A stretch of DNA of 50,165 nucleotides from Abditibacteriota bacterium (GTDB taxonomy: Bacteria > Armatimonadota > UBA5829): NCBI GenBank assembly GCA_017445025.1, contig JAFSVJ010000043.1, positions 1 through 50,165 on the forward strand. Direction: 5' to 3'. Positions within the stretch are counted from its first letter, which is position 1. Each line of letters begins with the position of its first letter. Shown here one piece after another: positions 6,253-15,500 of this stretch. Under the pieces are notes generated by a model. That model saw only the letters and a list, made by a program, of their open reading frames with translations. It was not told the DNA's origin and searched no databases. The translations under genes were made by a program, and so were the position numbers.

Positions 6253-8628
6253 ATGAAATATAGTATTTTAGGCTTATGCCTTTTATTTTTAGCAAGTATG
6301 GTTTTTGCCACAGATAAGGAGGATGTATTTGGTCCTATTCCCACAAAACCTCTTCTTTCACCTGTTGCCCTTTCTGATAATTTCTTTATAATAGGAGCTT
6401 CCGCACAAAGTGGAAATTATACCTTAGAATCTGCCCGTATGTTTAAGAAATACGGAGGGGCTGTGGTATGGAACGGTCATATTGAAAACTTTACCGACAC
6501 AACCTTTTTTGAAAATATGAAAAAAGAGAAGGTTCCCACTCTCAATCAATGTTGGGGAGCTTCTTTTGTCAATTATTTAAAAGAACGTGACGCCCTTGAT
6601 TACACTTGGGGTGACCTTAACTTAAACAAAAAAGTGACTGACCCTGACAGTCATTTGTTATCTATGTCAAACCCTGCCACTATTGATTTATGGAAAGAAT
6701 ATATAAAATGCGGTATTTACAACGGTTCTAACGGATATGTGTTCTGCGACCAAGTTTCCCCTTGGGCTTTCGGAAGAGGCTCCGGAGGTTGCAACCCTGT
6801 CACCATTGCCCAGTTCAGACAGGACCTTGAAGGCAGAGATAAGGGATTTGTTTGTAATATAGACGGAGAAAACAAAACCATTAAATTTGCGGATTATGCA
6901 GAATATTATTTGGGCTTTGTGCCTGAGCCAAAGTCTCTCGGATTGTCTTCTTGGTATGATTATTATCCCACAAGAAAGGCCAAATATGACCCGGAAGGTT
7001 ATGAAAAATACATTATTGACGGTGAACACCCCGTAGAGTTTTATTTTAATATTGATAAAGAAACCAAAAGCGATTTCATCCCGGAATTTCTTTTGAGAGA
7101 TATGCTGATTCACTATGAATATCTAAAATTCTGTGACGCTTTGGGAAAAGAAGCTTCTTCTCTTGGTGGAGTATATTTCCCTATGCCCAATACGGAGGAT
7201 ATGGCTAACGGTAGCGATTTGTTCTTCTTATCTTCACTTGTTTCAATTCAAGGTAATATGGAAGAGTTTTTCCAATGCCCTGTCTTTAACGATGTGGCTT
7301 ATACAAGACTTGATTACTTGACAAGAAATTTGAGAAATATCCGAGGCAAGAGATTTGGTGTTGTATTAGAGTCCGGTGGTGGCGGAAACGCCTGTCCATA
7401 CTATGAACATTTCGTGGACTTTATGGTGGCTTATGAGTCAACCCTTGTGAACAGAGCCAATATGTTGGAAGGTGACTTTTGGCCCGGTTTGCACGCTGAT
7501 TTAGACCCCAATTATCCTTTGGAAGAGTATAAAAAAGATGTTGCAATAGGTGAGAGAATGAAAACCATTCTGTCCTATGCCAACGGATTTAAATATGCCA
7601 ATGAAGATAAAGGTGAAAAGTTAAAATCCAGTTTTACCACAGTAATTTCAAGAAGAATTTTCAGACCTTGGGGAAAGGAATATAAGACCTATACATATTT
7701 CTTCGGAGATCCCAACAAGGAAATCCAACCTGACGAAGTTTTATATAACAGCGGTTATGTTTTTGATACAGTAGGTTTTGAGGATGCCGAGAACCTTTCA
7801 GGTGAAATGGTTATTTGGACTGCTAACACTCCAACTGTTAAGAAATTTGATACATTCTTAAGAAGAATGAAAGAAGGATTTATAAATACAGGTATGTTGG
7901 TAGCCGAAGGCCTTGACACTGTTATGGACAGTAATATGAACGTGGTCTCCTTACAAGATTATTTCCCGGAATTTGCTCGTGAACTGACAAAAGCAGATGA
8001 TGAAAGTGTTATAAAAGTTAAGTGCAGAGGAGAGGAATTTAGTATTGCGGGCAATTATTACAAAATGCCTCAGTGTAAGGTTGCTATGGTAAGTGAAGAA
8101 GGAACACCTTTGTTATATTCCATGAAAATAGCCAAAGCTGATATGTATATATTGCCTTTTAACCCTGCAATCAAGGAAAACGAAGGCCTTGCCAAATATG
8201 TTTACGGAATAGTTCTAAACAGAAGCTCTATATTGCCACAGTGGGAGAGTGTAAATAATTCCTCCGTTGCTGTGTATAGGAATAAAAAAGGCTTAACTGT
8301 TCGCTTGAGAAGTAATTATATGGACAGAAATTGGTCAAAGATTTACGATGACCCGGACCCATTAAAACAGAGATGTGAATATGTAATAGGTGAGCCGACT
8401 CAAGCTAAAATCAGAGTGGATAAGCCCAATACAAACTATTTTGTATATAATTACTTTGAAGGCGATCCGGAACCTGTTGTATCTGATGAATACGGATTTG
8501 TGACTGTAACAAGCCCTAATAAATCCATGAGTTTATTCTTCATACGAGGTGTTGAGGATATTGACCTTTTTGAAAATCTAAAGGCAAGAAGAGAAGAATA
8601 TAACAGTCTTCTCAACTTGGAACCATAA
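6253..8628 (+). CDS. Secreted paralogue of the 1335-4802 protein, probably glycan-active
   Basis: A 791-residue protein with a cleavable signal peptide (ending LASMVFA, residues ~1-20). It aligns along most of its length with residues ~400-1155 of the 1335-4802 product. Shared blocks include DKGFVCNIDGENKTIKFADY, WYDYYP, GVVLESGGGGN and EGDFWP. It lacks the two N-terminal FxVRPEGDQ domains, so it represents the minimal form of the family. It also lacks the SSAKADATPQ insertion. I do not recognise the family; a TIM-barrel-like extracellular hydrolase is plausible from the GGGGN and EGDFW motifs and the neighbourhood, but no catalytic residues can be assigned with confidence. It is monocistronic by position and its own promoter. 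Confidence 0.75.
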   Translation: MKYSILGLCLLFLASMVFATDKEDVFGPIPTKPLLSPVALSDNFFIIGASAQSGNYTLESARMFKKYGGAVVWNGHIENFTDTTFFENMKKEKVPTLNQCWGASFVNYLKERDALDYTWGDLNLNKKVTDPDSHLLSMSNPATIDLWKEYIKCGIYNGSNGYVFCDQVSPWAFGRGSGGCNPVTIAQFRQDLEGRDKGFVCNIDGENKTIKFADYAEYYLGFVPEPKSLGLSSWYDYYPTRKAKYDPEGYEKYIIDGEHPVEFYFNIDKETKSDFIPEFLLRDMLIHYEYLKFCDALGKEASSLGGVYFPMPNTEDMANGSDLFFLSSLVSIQGNMEEFFQCPVFNDVAYTRLDYLTRNLRNIRGKRFGVVLESGGGGNACPYYEHFVDFMVAYESTLVNRANMLEGDFWPGLHADLDPNYPLEEYKKDVAIGERMKTILSYANGFKYANEDKGEKLKSSFTTVISRRIFRPWGKEYKTYTYFFGDPNKEIQPDEVLYNSGYVFDTVGFEDAENLSGEMVIWTANTPTVKKFDTFLRRMKEGFINTGMLVAEGLDTVMDSNMNVVSLQDYFPEFARELTKADDESVIKVKCRGEEFSIAGNYYKMPQCKVAMVSEEGTPLLYSMKIAKADMYILPFNPAIKENEGLAKYVYGIVLNRSSILPQWESVNNSSVAVYRNKKGLTVRLRSNYMDRNWSKIYDDPDPLKQRCEYVIGEPTQAKIRVDKPNTNYFVYNYFEGDPEPVVSDEYGFVTVTSPNKSMSLFFIRGVEDIDLFENLKARREEYNSLLNLEP

Positions 8629-8698
8629 GAATAGGAATAAAGAAAATAAGATTTTAAAAAAAAATTTAAAATTTTTTCAAAAAAAAGTGCTTTAAATC

Positions 8699-8727
8699 TT
8701 GACAAATGATTTTTTTTGTGGTATAAT
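8699..8727 (+). promoter_or_regulatory. metY: Promoter of metY-cysK
   Basis: TTGACA (8699-8704), a 17-bp spacer and TATAAT (8722-8727) in a GTGGTATAAT context. It resembles the pseudopilin promoters in the -35, -10 and the first transcribed bases (AATTGTAAAGA, as at 37271). Confidence 0.85.
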
Positions 8728-8771
8728 AAAATTGTAAAGAAAAAATTTTGATTGATTTTTAGAGAATAATA

Positions 8772-8879
8772 ATGTATAACTTATCATCTTTAAAATTAAA
8801 TAACTGGATGTGTTGTCAAATGTATAGCTCTCGGATAACTATACCGAAGAGGCATTTGACCGTTTTTCCGTGTCTCTAA
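8772..8879 (+). CDS. Possible cysteine-sensing leader peptide (upstream ORF)
   Basis: A 35-codon ORF (ATG 8772, TAA 8877-8879) lies within the metY leader, preceded by AGAGAA at 8761-8766 as a weak ribosome-binding site. It encodes Trp-Met-Cys-Cys-Gln-Met at residues 12-17 and another Cys near the end. The tandem TGT codons (8811-8816) touch the start of the GTCAAATG helix. A ribosome stalled there would mask the 8828-8834 arm and free the antiterminator strand. An ORF of this length can arise by chance in a leader; placement and codon content are the argument. Confidence 0.4.
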   Translation: MYNLSSLKLNNWMCCQMYSSRITIPKRHLTVFPCL

Positions 8880-8909
8880 AAATGATTGAGTTTTAATTAA
8901 GGTATAATT

Positions 8910-8944
8910 ATCCGGGAACTATATATTGGTTTCCGGATTTTTTT
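8910..8944 (+). terminator. Leader terminator (attenuator) upstream of metY
   Basis: A 10-bp stem 8910-8919/8929-8938 with one G-T pair and a 9-nt loop, followed by seven T residues. It lies before the metY start codon, so it can only act as an attenuator. Confidence 0.8.
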
Positions 8945-8977
8945 ATTAAAATTATTTTATAAATAGGAGAAAGAATT

Positions 8978-10261
8978 ATGAGTAAATTCAAATTCGAAAC
9001 ATTACAACTTCACGTAGGACAGGAACAAGCCGATCCTACAACGGACTCTCGAGCAGTCCCCATTTACCAAACCACATCTTATGTTTTTCACAACAGTAAG
9101 CATGCTGCCGATCGTTTCGGTCTTGCTGATGCGGGAAACATTTACGGAAGACTTACCAATTCCACTCAAGAAGTGTTAGAAAAGAGAATTGCGGCTCTTG
9201 AAGGTGGAAGTGCGGCTCTTGCCCTTGCTTCCGGTGCGGCGGCCATAACTTACACCATACAGGCCCTTGCAGCCAATGGCGGACATATTGTGGCGCAGAA
9301 GACTATATATGGCGGAACATACAACTTATTGGCACACACTTTGCCCCAATATGGTATAACAACAACTTTTGTGGATATTCACAACCTTGAAGAAACGGAA
9401 TCGGCAATAGAGGAGAATACGAGAGCTGTATTTATTGAAACTCTCGGCAATCCCAACAGTGATATTCCCGATATTGACGCAGTAGTGGAGATAGCTCACA
9501 AACGAGGCATTCCCGTAGTTATCGACAACACCTTCGGAACACCTTTCTTAATTAGACCCATTGAACACGGTGCAGATATAGTGGTTCATTCAGCAACTAA
9601 GTTTATCGGCGGACACGGAACCACTCTTGGCGGAATTATTGTGGAATCAGGAAAGTTTGACTGGAGCAAGAGCGGGAAGTATCCCAACATTGCAGCTCCA
9701 AACCCTTCCTACCATGGTGTTTCTTTCTATGATGTGGTTGGTCCCGCAGCTTTCGTCACATACATTCGTGCAATACTTTTGCGTGATACAGGTGCCACTA
9801 TTTCCCCCTTTAATGCATTTTTGCTTTTGCAAGGTGTGGAAACTCTGTCACTCAGATTGGAACGACATATTGAAAACACCAAGAAAGTAATAGAATATTT
9901 GGCTAACAATCCTTTGGTGGAACATATTAATCACCCATCTCTTTCTAATCATCCTGACCATGCAGTTTATGAGAAATATTTCCCTAATGGCGGTGGTTCT
10001 ATATTTACTTTTGATATCAAAGGCGGACAGGAAGAGGCATGGAAGTTTATTGATGCTTTAGAGATATTTTCTCTCCTTGCCAATGTGGCAGATGTAAAGA
10101 GTTTGGTTATACACCCGGCTTCAACAACTCATTCTCAGTTAACTGAGGCGGAATTGTTAGACCAAGGTATTAAGCCAAGCACCATTAGGCTTTCCATAGG
10201 AACAGAACATATTGATGATATAATAGGGGACCTTGAAAAAGGTTTTGCCGCAATAAAATAA
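8978..10261 (+). CDS. metY: O-acetylhomoserine aminocarboxypropyltransferase (O-acetylhomoserine sulfhydrylase)
   Basis: A 427-residue cytoplasmic PLP enzyme of the Cys/Met metabolism family. It condenses O-acetylhomoserine with sulfide (or methanethiol) to homocysteine (or methionine). The start is set by AGGAGA and by the conserved opening [26 protein letters not shown]. The PLP lysine is K208 in [13 protein letters not shown]. Other family blocks are [25 protein letters not shown] and the C-terminal [14 protein letters not shown]. Length matches the family (about 425-430). It is 16 bp from cysK, forming a two-gene operon for direct sulfhydrylation, probably controlled by the attenuator-like leader. 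Confidence 0.95.
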   Translation: MSKFKFETLQLHVGQEQADPTTDSRAVPIYQTTSYVFHNSKHAADRFGLADAGNIYGRLTNSTQEVLEKRIAALEGGSAALALASGAAAITYTIQALAANGGHIVAQKTIYGGTYNLLAHTLPQYGITTTFVDIHNLEETESAIEENTRAVFIETLGNPNSDIPDIDAVVEIAHKRGIPVVIDNTFGTPFLIRPIEHGADIVVHSATKFIGGHGTTLGGIIVESGKFDWSKSGKYPNIAAPNPSYHGVSFYDVVGPAAFVTYIRAILLRDTGATISPFNAFLLLQGVETLSLRLERHIENTKKVIEYLANNPLVEHINHPSLSNHPDHAVYEKYFPNGGGSIFTFDIKGGQEEAWKFIDALEIFSLLANVADVKSLVIHPASTTHSQLTEAELLDQGIKPSTIRLSIGTEHIDDIIGDLEKGFAAIK

Positions 10262-10277
10262 AGAAGAGGATAAGATT

Positions 10278-11213
10278 ATGTCAAAGATTTTTAAAGGAGC
10301 CTTAGGGCTAATCGGAAACACTCCCTTAGTGGAAGTGACAAACATTGAAAAAGAACTGGGCTTACAAGCCACAGTTTTGGTGAAGTTGGAATACTTCAAT
10401 CCTGCCGGAAGTGTAAAAGATCGTATTGCCAAAGCTATGATTGAAGATGCTGAAGCAAAGGGATTGCTAAAGGAAGGTTCAGTTATTATTGAACCAACTT
10501 CAGGAAATACAGGTATCGGTCTTGCATCAATAGCCGCAGCAAAGGGATATCGTGCAATTTTTACTATGCCGGAAACTATGAGTGTTGAACGAAGAAATAT
10601 TTTAAAAGCATACGGTGCAGAAATTGTTTTGACTGAGGGTGCTAAGGGTATGAAAGGTGCCATAGCCAAAGCCGATGAACTTGCTAAGGAGATACCGAAC
10701 AGTATCATTCCCGGTCAGTTTGTTAATCCCGCAAACCCGGCTATTCATAAGGCCACAACCGGACCTGAGATTTGGAATGACACTGACGGAAAGGTAGATA
10801 TATTTATTGCAGGTGTGGGAACAGGTGGAACTGTAACCGGTGTGGGTGAATTTTTGAAAGAAAAGAATCCTAACATAAAGATTGTGGCTTTGGAGCCTGA
10901 GGACTCTCCCGTATTATCAGAAGGAAAGGCAGGTCCTCACAAAATTCAGGGAATAGGTGCAGGTTTTGTGCCGGATGTTTTAAATACAAAAGTATATGAT
11001 GAGATATATAAAGCTTCCGCACAAGACGCTTTTGAAACAGCCAAACTTCTCGCCAAGAAAGAGGGCATTTCTGTGGGTATTTCCTCAGGAGCAGCTTTAT
11101 TCGGAGCAATTGAACAGGCAAAGAAACCTGAGAATAAGGGAAAAGTAATTGTTGCCCTTCTGCCTGATAGTGGTGACAGATACTACTCAACTCCACTGTT
11201 TACGGAAGCATAA
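10278..11213 (+). CDS. cysK: Cysteine synthase (O-acetylserine sulfhydrylase)
   Basis: A 311-residue PLP enzyme that makes cysteine from O-acetylserine and sulfide. K47 in [11 protein letters not shown] is the PLP Schiff-base lysine, TSGNT (74-78) binds the substrate carboxylate, [10 protein letters not shown] holds the cofactor phosphate, and [12 protein letters not shown] is the usual C-terminal block. The ribosome-binding site is AAGAGGA. It is the second gene of the metY operon and ends at a strong terminator 1 bp after the stop. Length and motifs are typical of the CysK/CysM group, and the motifs favour CysK. Confidence 0.95.
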   Translation: MSKIFKGALGLIGNTPLVEVTNIEKELGLQATVLVKLEYFNPAGSVKDRIAKAMIEDAEAKGLLKEGSVIIEPTSGNTGIGLASIAAAKGYRAIFTMPETMSVERRNILKAYGAEIVLTEGAKGMKGAIAKADELAKEIPNSIIPGQFVNPANPAIHKATTGPEIWNDTDGKVDIFIAGVGTGGTVTGVGEFLKEKNPNIKIVALEPEDSPVLSEGKAGPHKIQGIGAGFVPDVLNTKVYDEIYKASAQDAFETAKLLAKKEGISVGISSGAALFGAIEQAKKPENKGKVIVALLPDSGDRYYSTPLFTEA

Positions 11214-11244
11214 AAAAAGAGCCTTTCGGCTCTTTTTGTTTTTT
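11214..11244 (+). terminator. Terminator of metY-cysK
   Basis: AAAAAGAGCC (11214-11223), loop TTTC, GGCTCTTTTT (11228-11237), then a T-rich tail. The same hairpin recurs at 11505-11529. Confidence 0.9.
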
Positions 11245-11505
11245 TAAATTTCCTCAAAAATCCCTAAATTTTTATATACGAAAAATCTTTCTTCCCTAAT
11301 TTCCATATTTTTTGGTGACGGAAATTTGCCTTTGGCGTATTTTTCTACTAAAATGTGGCCCAAAATAAATTTTGAACCCCATTTTATTGAAAAATCCTGC
11401 CAAATCCACCGGCGAACTCCATTCGCCTAATTTCTCTTACCGGATAAATATGTTATTACTGTCAGTCGATTTTTCTATAAAAATTTGTGCTTTTTGGTAA
11501 ATTTA
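11245..11505. mobile_element. Non-coding element with long imperfect terminal inverted repeats (MITE-like)
   Basis: The ends 11245-11287 and 11468-11505 are imperfect inverted repeats of about 40 bp; both read TAAATTT...AAATTTTTATA...AAAAATC from the outside inwards. There is no ORF. The element is flanked by two copies of the GAGCC-TTTC-GGCTC terminator. Its left end shares TCAAAAATCCCTA with the element behind lacZ. It fills the 322-bp gap between cysK and the next gene. Confidence 0.55.
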
Positions 11506-11529
11506 AAAGAGCCTTTCGGCTCTTTTTTT
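11505..11529. terminator. Second copy of the cysK terminator hairpin, between convergent genes
   Basis: AAAAGAGCC, loop TTTC, GGCTCTTTTTTT. It may also serve the minus-strand regulator ending at 11536, since the opposite strand reads GGCTCTTTTAAAT. Confidence 0.7.
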
Positions 11530-11535
11530 ATATTT

Positions 11536-12585
11536 TTATATTGACTTTCCTATCTTTACATCACTTTTTATATAAACATTTTTGCTTTCAGAGGTGGGGT
11601 TTTCTATGCAATCTAATAACAAGTTGACTGTTTCGTGTGCTAAGGTTTCATATTTATAATATATTTTTGTATATGGAACTTGAGTAGGGTATTTTGTGAC
11701 GATGTCACCTATGGTAATAATTGCCAACTCTTCAGGGATTTTGATATTTAACTCTCCTATTGCTCTTGAAGCCATAGAGGATAGAGCATCATCTACAAAT
11801 ACTATGGCGGCAGGTTTTTTGACTTTTTGCCACCATTCTTTAAAACTGTAATAGGCTTCTTCTAAGGATATGGTCCAAGGAATAGGAAGCAATCTGTTCT
11901 TATCCTGATTTGCCATTTGATAACAGAGATCCAAAATTTTACTGAATTTTTTTCCGTCCATAGATTTCTTTTTGACTTCTTGATAAGTGAAAAAGTCTAT
12001 ATACATTACAGCAAAATCTCTGTGGTTGTGCATATTCATCATGCCACAGGCTAAGGATAGCATATATTCATAATCCATAATAACATTGTTTTTGGATGTG
12101 GGAATGGCTGTTGTTATATTTACAAGGGGGAAATTAATATCACTTAGAATTTTTTCCGCTTCTCGCAAGTTATATTCTGTGATTATACCTTTTGTATCAT
12201 TGTCTTCAGAGTTAATTCTGTTTAATATTTCTTTTGTATTTTTATCTGAAAATTGATATAATATTTCAACTTCAAAATTTTGTTCTGACAAAAGTTCTAC
12301 AGCTTTATTTCTGATTTCGTCATAAAATAGGGGGAAATTAGAGTTGCTTCTATCGGAGAAATAGATTATTTTGCCCTTGTTTTTATTTCGGACAAAAACT
12401 CCGCTGTATGGTTGTCTTTTCAGTATTTTTTGAGCTATGAGACTGCTTATAGCTTCCCTTAGTGTTGATCTGCCTACACCTATCATATCCATAAGTATAG
12501 GCTCAGAGGGAAGCTTTTCAGTCCAAGTTCCATCTTTTATTTTATCTTTTATGAAATTTTCCGTATAATTCTTTTTTGAAACCAT
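11536..12585 (-). CDS. GntR-family regulator with a LacI/periplasmic-binding-type sensor domain
   Basis: A 349-residue protein. Residues ~8-65 are a winged helix of the GntR type (LPSEPILMDMIGVGRSTLREAI, then LIAQKILKRQPYSGVFV). Residues ~72-349 resemble a LacI-type sugar-binding domain, with GKIIYFSDRS at the start, PAAIVFVDDALSS and ELAIITIGD. This AraR-like layout usually makes a DNA-binding repressor released by a sugar. It begins 3 bp after the stop of the 12589-16014 gene and is probably cotranscribed with it, suggesting feedback control of that glycosidase-like gene. Effector unknown. Confidence 0.85.
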   Translation of the reverse strand: MVSKKNYTENFIKDKIKDGTWTEKLPSEPILMDMIGVGRSTLREAISSLIAQKILKRQPYSGVFVRNKNKGKIIYFSDRSNSNFPLFYDEIRNKAVELLSEQNFEVEILYQFSDKNTKEILNRINSEDNDTKGIITEYNLREAEKILSDINFPLVNITTAIPTSKNNVIMDYEYMLSLACGMMNMHNHRDFAVMYIDFFTYQEVKKKSMDGKKFSKILDLCYQMANQDKNRLLPIPWTISLEEAYYSFKEWWQKVKKPAAIVFVDDALSSMASRAIGELNIKIPEELAIITIGDIVTKYPTQVPYTKIYYKYETLAHETVNLLLDCIENPTSESKNVYIKSDVKIGKSI

Positions 12586-12588
12586 ATT

Positions 12589-15500
12589 TTACCTAACCGG
12601 ATGAATTTCTTTTAGTAAAGGTTCTCCTTTATTTGTTAATTTAATTGTTGATAATTGTATGGTATCGTCGTTCCAAGTTTGGAAGGCGAGTTTGTGACTT
12701 TTACAGTTTACGGTCACATTTTCACATATAATTTTACCATTACAAATAAGAGTGAGTTTATTATCATTAAGAGACATTTTAATGTTAAGAGTTTTATCCG
12801 TAATGGGGGAATTTAAGAACATACCTTCGTTCCAAAAACTAATATTGTCAATATGCCAATTATCATTTTGAAGGCGAAGAGATGTTTCTCCTATAACAAT
12901 GTTTAATATATTGTCTACTTCAATTTTAAAATCTCCGTAAAAGTCTTTTATTGGTTTTTTGAAAGATACTTCTGCGGCTGTATCATACTTTATACCCTTA
13001 ACTTTTATGGAAGTGGCATCACGCTCACAAGTTTTGTTACAATCAAAGTCCTCTACACTATTTATTATATCAAAATCTACAAAATCAGTCAATTTTTCAG
13101 TTTTTGCCCTTTCATAGTTTTGAGGAGTTTTATCTATTCTTACGGCAACATATCTGAAAGGTTTTACTTCTATATTAACCTTATCTATACTGTCATTAAT
13201 CATTTCTTTGTCACCTATGTTATAAACAGAAGCTCCCTTATCAAAAATTTTGGAGGCGTTAAAAGTGACATAATCTGTGTCATAAGTTAGATTTCCAAAG
13301 ATAAGCAAAGCAGAGTCCGGCTTTACATAGTAGGAAAGTAGGCTGCTGCCCTTGTATTCTATCAGATTGTTTTCTTCCCAATATGGATAGTATTTGGTAT
13401 CTTCTCCTTGGAAATCACCGTAAATTCTTTCTTCCAATTCCTCTCCTCCCACTTCACCGTAAGGTCCGTTTCCAACGCAACTGTCGTGAAGGAGTGCTAA
13501 GGTTCTCATTTGTTCTACGGAATAAACAGGTTTTATAGGTAGTTCGTCAACACGAAATCCCCAAGGAGTTCCGCAATATCCTATGGCAAAGGTGGACAGA
13601 GGGAGTTTGTATCCCGGCTTAAATCGTGCCATTTGTTCTCCTTCATAGTGACCGTCACAAAGTGACATAGTAGAAGGATATATGGCACCACCTGTATGAG
13701 CTATAATTTTGAAAGGTTTTCCTGTGGAAGAGAGTATGTTTCTTAGTCGTTTAAGGAAAATACGAGTGGCTTCATAAGGGCAGGTGTCATTGTCATCCCA
13801 AGTGATTTTGGCATTGGAGTCACAATAAGGGTGAGAGGGGTTAATGCAGCTCCATGGGTTGGCAGGTCCGTCTAAATATACAGAGTTTACCCCCGTTTCT
13901 TTTACAAGTTTTTCGATTCTGTCAAGAAGCAAGTCGCCATATAATTCTCTTAAGCAACTTACAAAACAAGGAACATCCTTTCCCGGTTCATAAGCTCTTT
14001 TATACCAACTCCTTTCCGGGTAGGCTGTCAGATCTGTAAAGAAATCAAGAGAAGCGGGGCTGTCAGAGGCAAGAGATTGGGAGAAGTATATAATCAATTT
14101 TTTGCCTTCAGCTTCGTCCTTATCGTTTCTTGCCTTCATTTCAGGGACTTTTTTCATATCCGGATAGCCCTGTTGGTCACACCAATTCTCAAACCAAAGG
14201 TCCATTCCGTGATATAATCCTGTTTTGTCAAGAGAATAGTTTTTTGTGGGAGTGGGAGTTAAGTAAAATCTGAATATGTGACCTTTTTCCATAATTTGTC
14301 CCTTTCCGTCTACAAAGTTAAGCCTTAAATAAGTTCCGCTGTCAACTTGAAAAACTTCTATCTGTTTTCTTTTGTTTTCTGAGAGGAATGTAGGCATATC
14401 TTGTTCGAAGCTTATACCCATGTTATGAGATCCTATCCATAAAGCTCCGTTCCCGCTGCCACTCCAGCCAAAGCCCTCTAACTTTTCAATGGTTTGAGAT
14501 ACTTCTCTGTGAATATATTCATCTTTATGAGGAATTAAAGGAATATCCAAATATAATTTATCAATAGTTTCAGGGTCTATGTCATCAGATTTGATTTTTA
14601 CAACAGTAAATCCGTCAAAATCTATTTTCAATTTTATATCACAGGTTTGTTTGTCATTTACTTTTAATTTGGTTTCGGTGATAACATAAGTGCCTTTGTT
14701 TTCAATTTTTTGGTCTATGGTTTCTGTTTTGACAAGTTTGTTATTTATGGATAAACCAAGGTTAATAGGCATCGAGAGCAGTTCTTCATCTGCCCCCCTA
14801 ATCGTAGATTGGGGGGTGGCATCTGCCTTAGCAGATGACGGGGGGATGGAAATAACCGAACCGAAGAACCCACCCTTGTCTATTGTTATGATTTTGTTTG
14901 ATAAGATTATTTTATTATTATCTGTTTTTGGGGCCACCCAAGGAGTCGGAACAGAACTTGTTCCCAAAAGACCTGCTTGTGTGTTGTAGTAGTCCGGTTT
15001 TTCCGGGATATTTTCAATGGTTATGTCTTTTTCGCTAACTACTTTTCCGTTAATTACAAGAGAGGAGTGAGCGTATATAGGTAAATTTGGGTTTGCGGAT
15101 ATGTTTACAGGGAGATTGATATATTTTCCGTCTATGAGAGGAGCTTTGATTTCTTCTTGATTGTCTGTCTTAATTGAAAGATAGCCTTCTTTGTTAAGGT
15201 TATCAACTTTAGCCTGAGCTATAATTTGGTCATAAGTTGCATAATATCTTAAAGAATAATCATTAATAATATTATCTTTTTTTTCTGCCGGTTCTTGATT
15301 ATAATTATTAATTACTTTAGGATTTTGACCTAAAAGGATTTTACAGAGAGGAAAAGGAGTGTATCCGCCATAGTGTAGATTATAAAACCCAAATCTTTCC
15401 GGTGGACGGGAACGGAAAGCGTTGAAAAATATTTCTTTGTTTTCAGGTTCTGTCATTCCCCAAGAAGAGAATGGGATTTTGTATGAAACAAGCCAAGCGT

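Larger units (their letters stand above)
8755..8944 (+). promoter_or_regulatory. Terminator/antiterminator leader of metY-cysK
   Basis: Helices seen: TTTTTAGAGA (8756-8765) with TCTCTAAAAA (8873-8882); GTCAAATG (8815-8822) with CATTTGAC (8853-8860); CTCTCGG (8828-8834) with CCGAAGAG (8844-8851). An intrinsic terminator forms from ATCCGGGAAC (8910-8919) and GTTTCCGGAT (8929-8938) plus a T-run to 8944. GGATAACTATACC (8833-8845) can instead pair with GGTATAATTATCC (8901-8913) at 12 of 13 positions, which would take the base of the terminator's left arm. This is a textbook switch layout. It matches no SAM or T-box consensus I know. The whole gap 8629-8977 is promoter plus leader. Confidence 0.75.

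Noticed and set aside
6688..7113. A 141-codon open frame on the minus strand
   Set aside because: It lies wholly inside the 6253-8628 gene, has no recognisable domain and no promoter or ribosome-binding site; it is a shadow of the real gene.
8755..8944. The metY leader as a SAM-I, SAM-II or T-box element
   Set aside because: The conserved core sequences of these classes (for example the SAM-I junctions or the T-box AGGGTGG segment) are not present.
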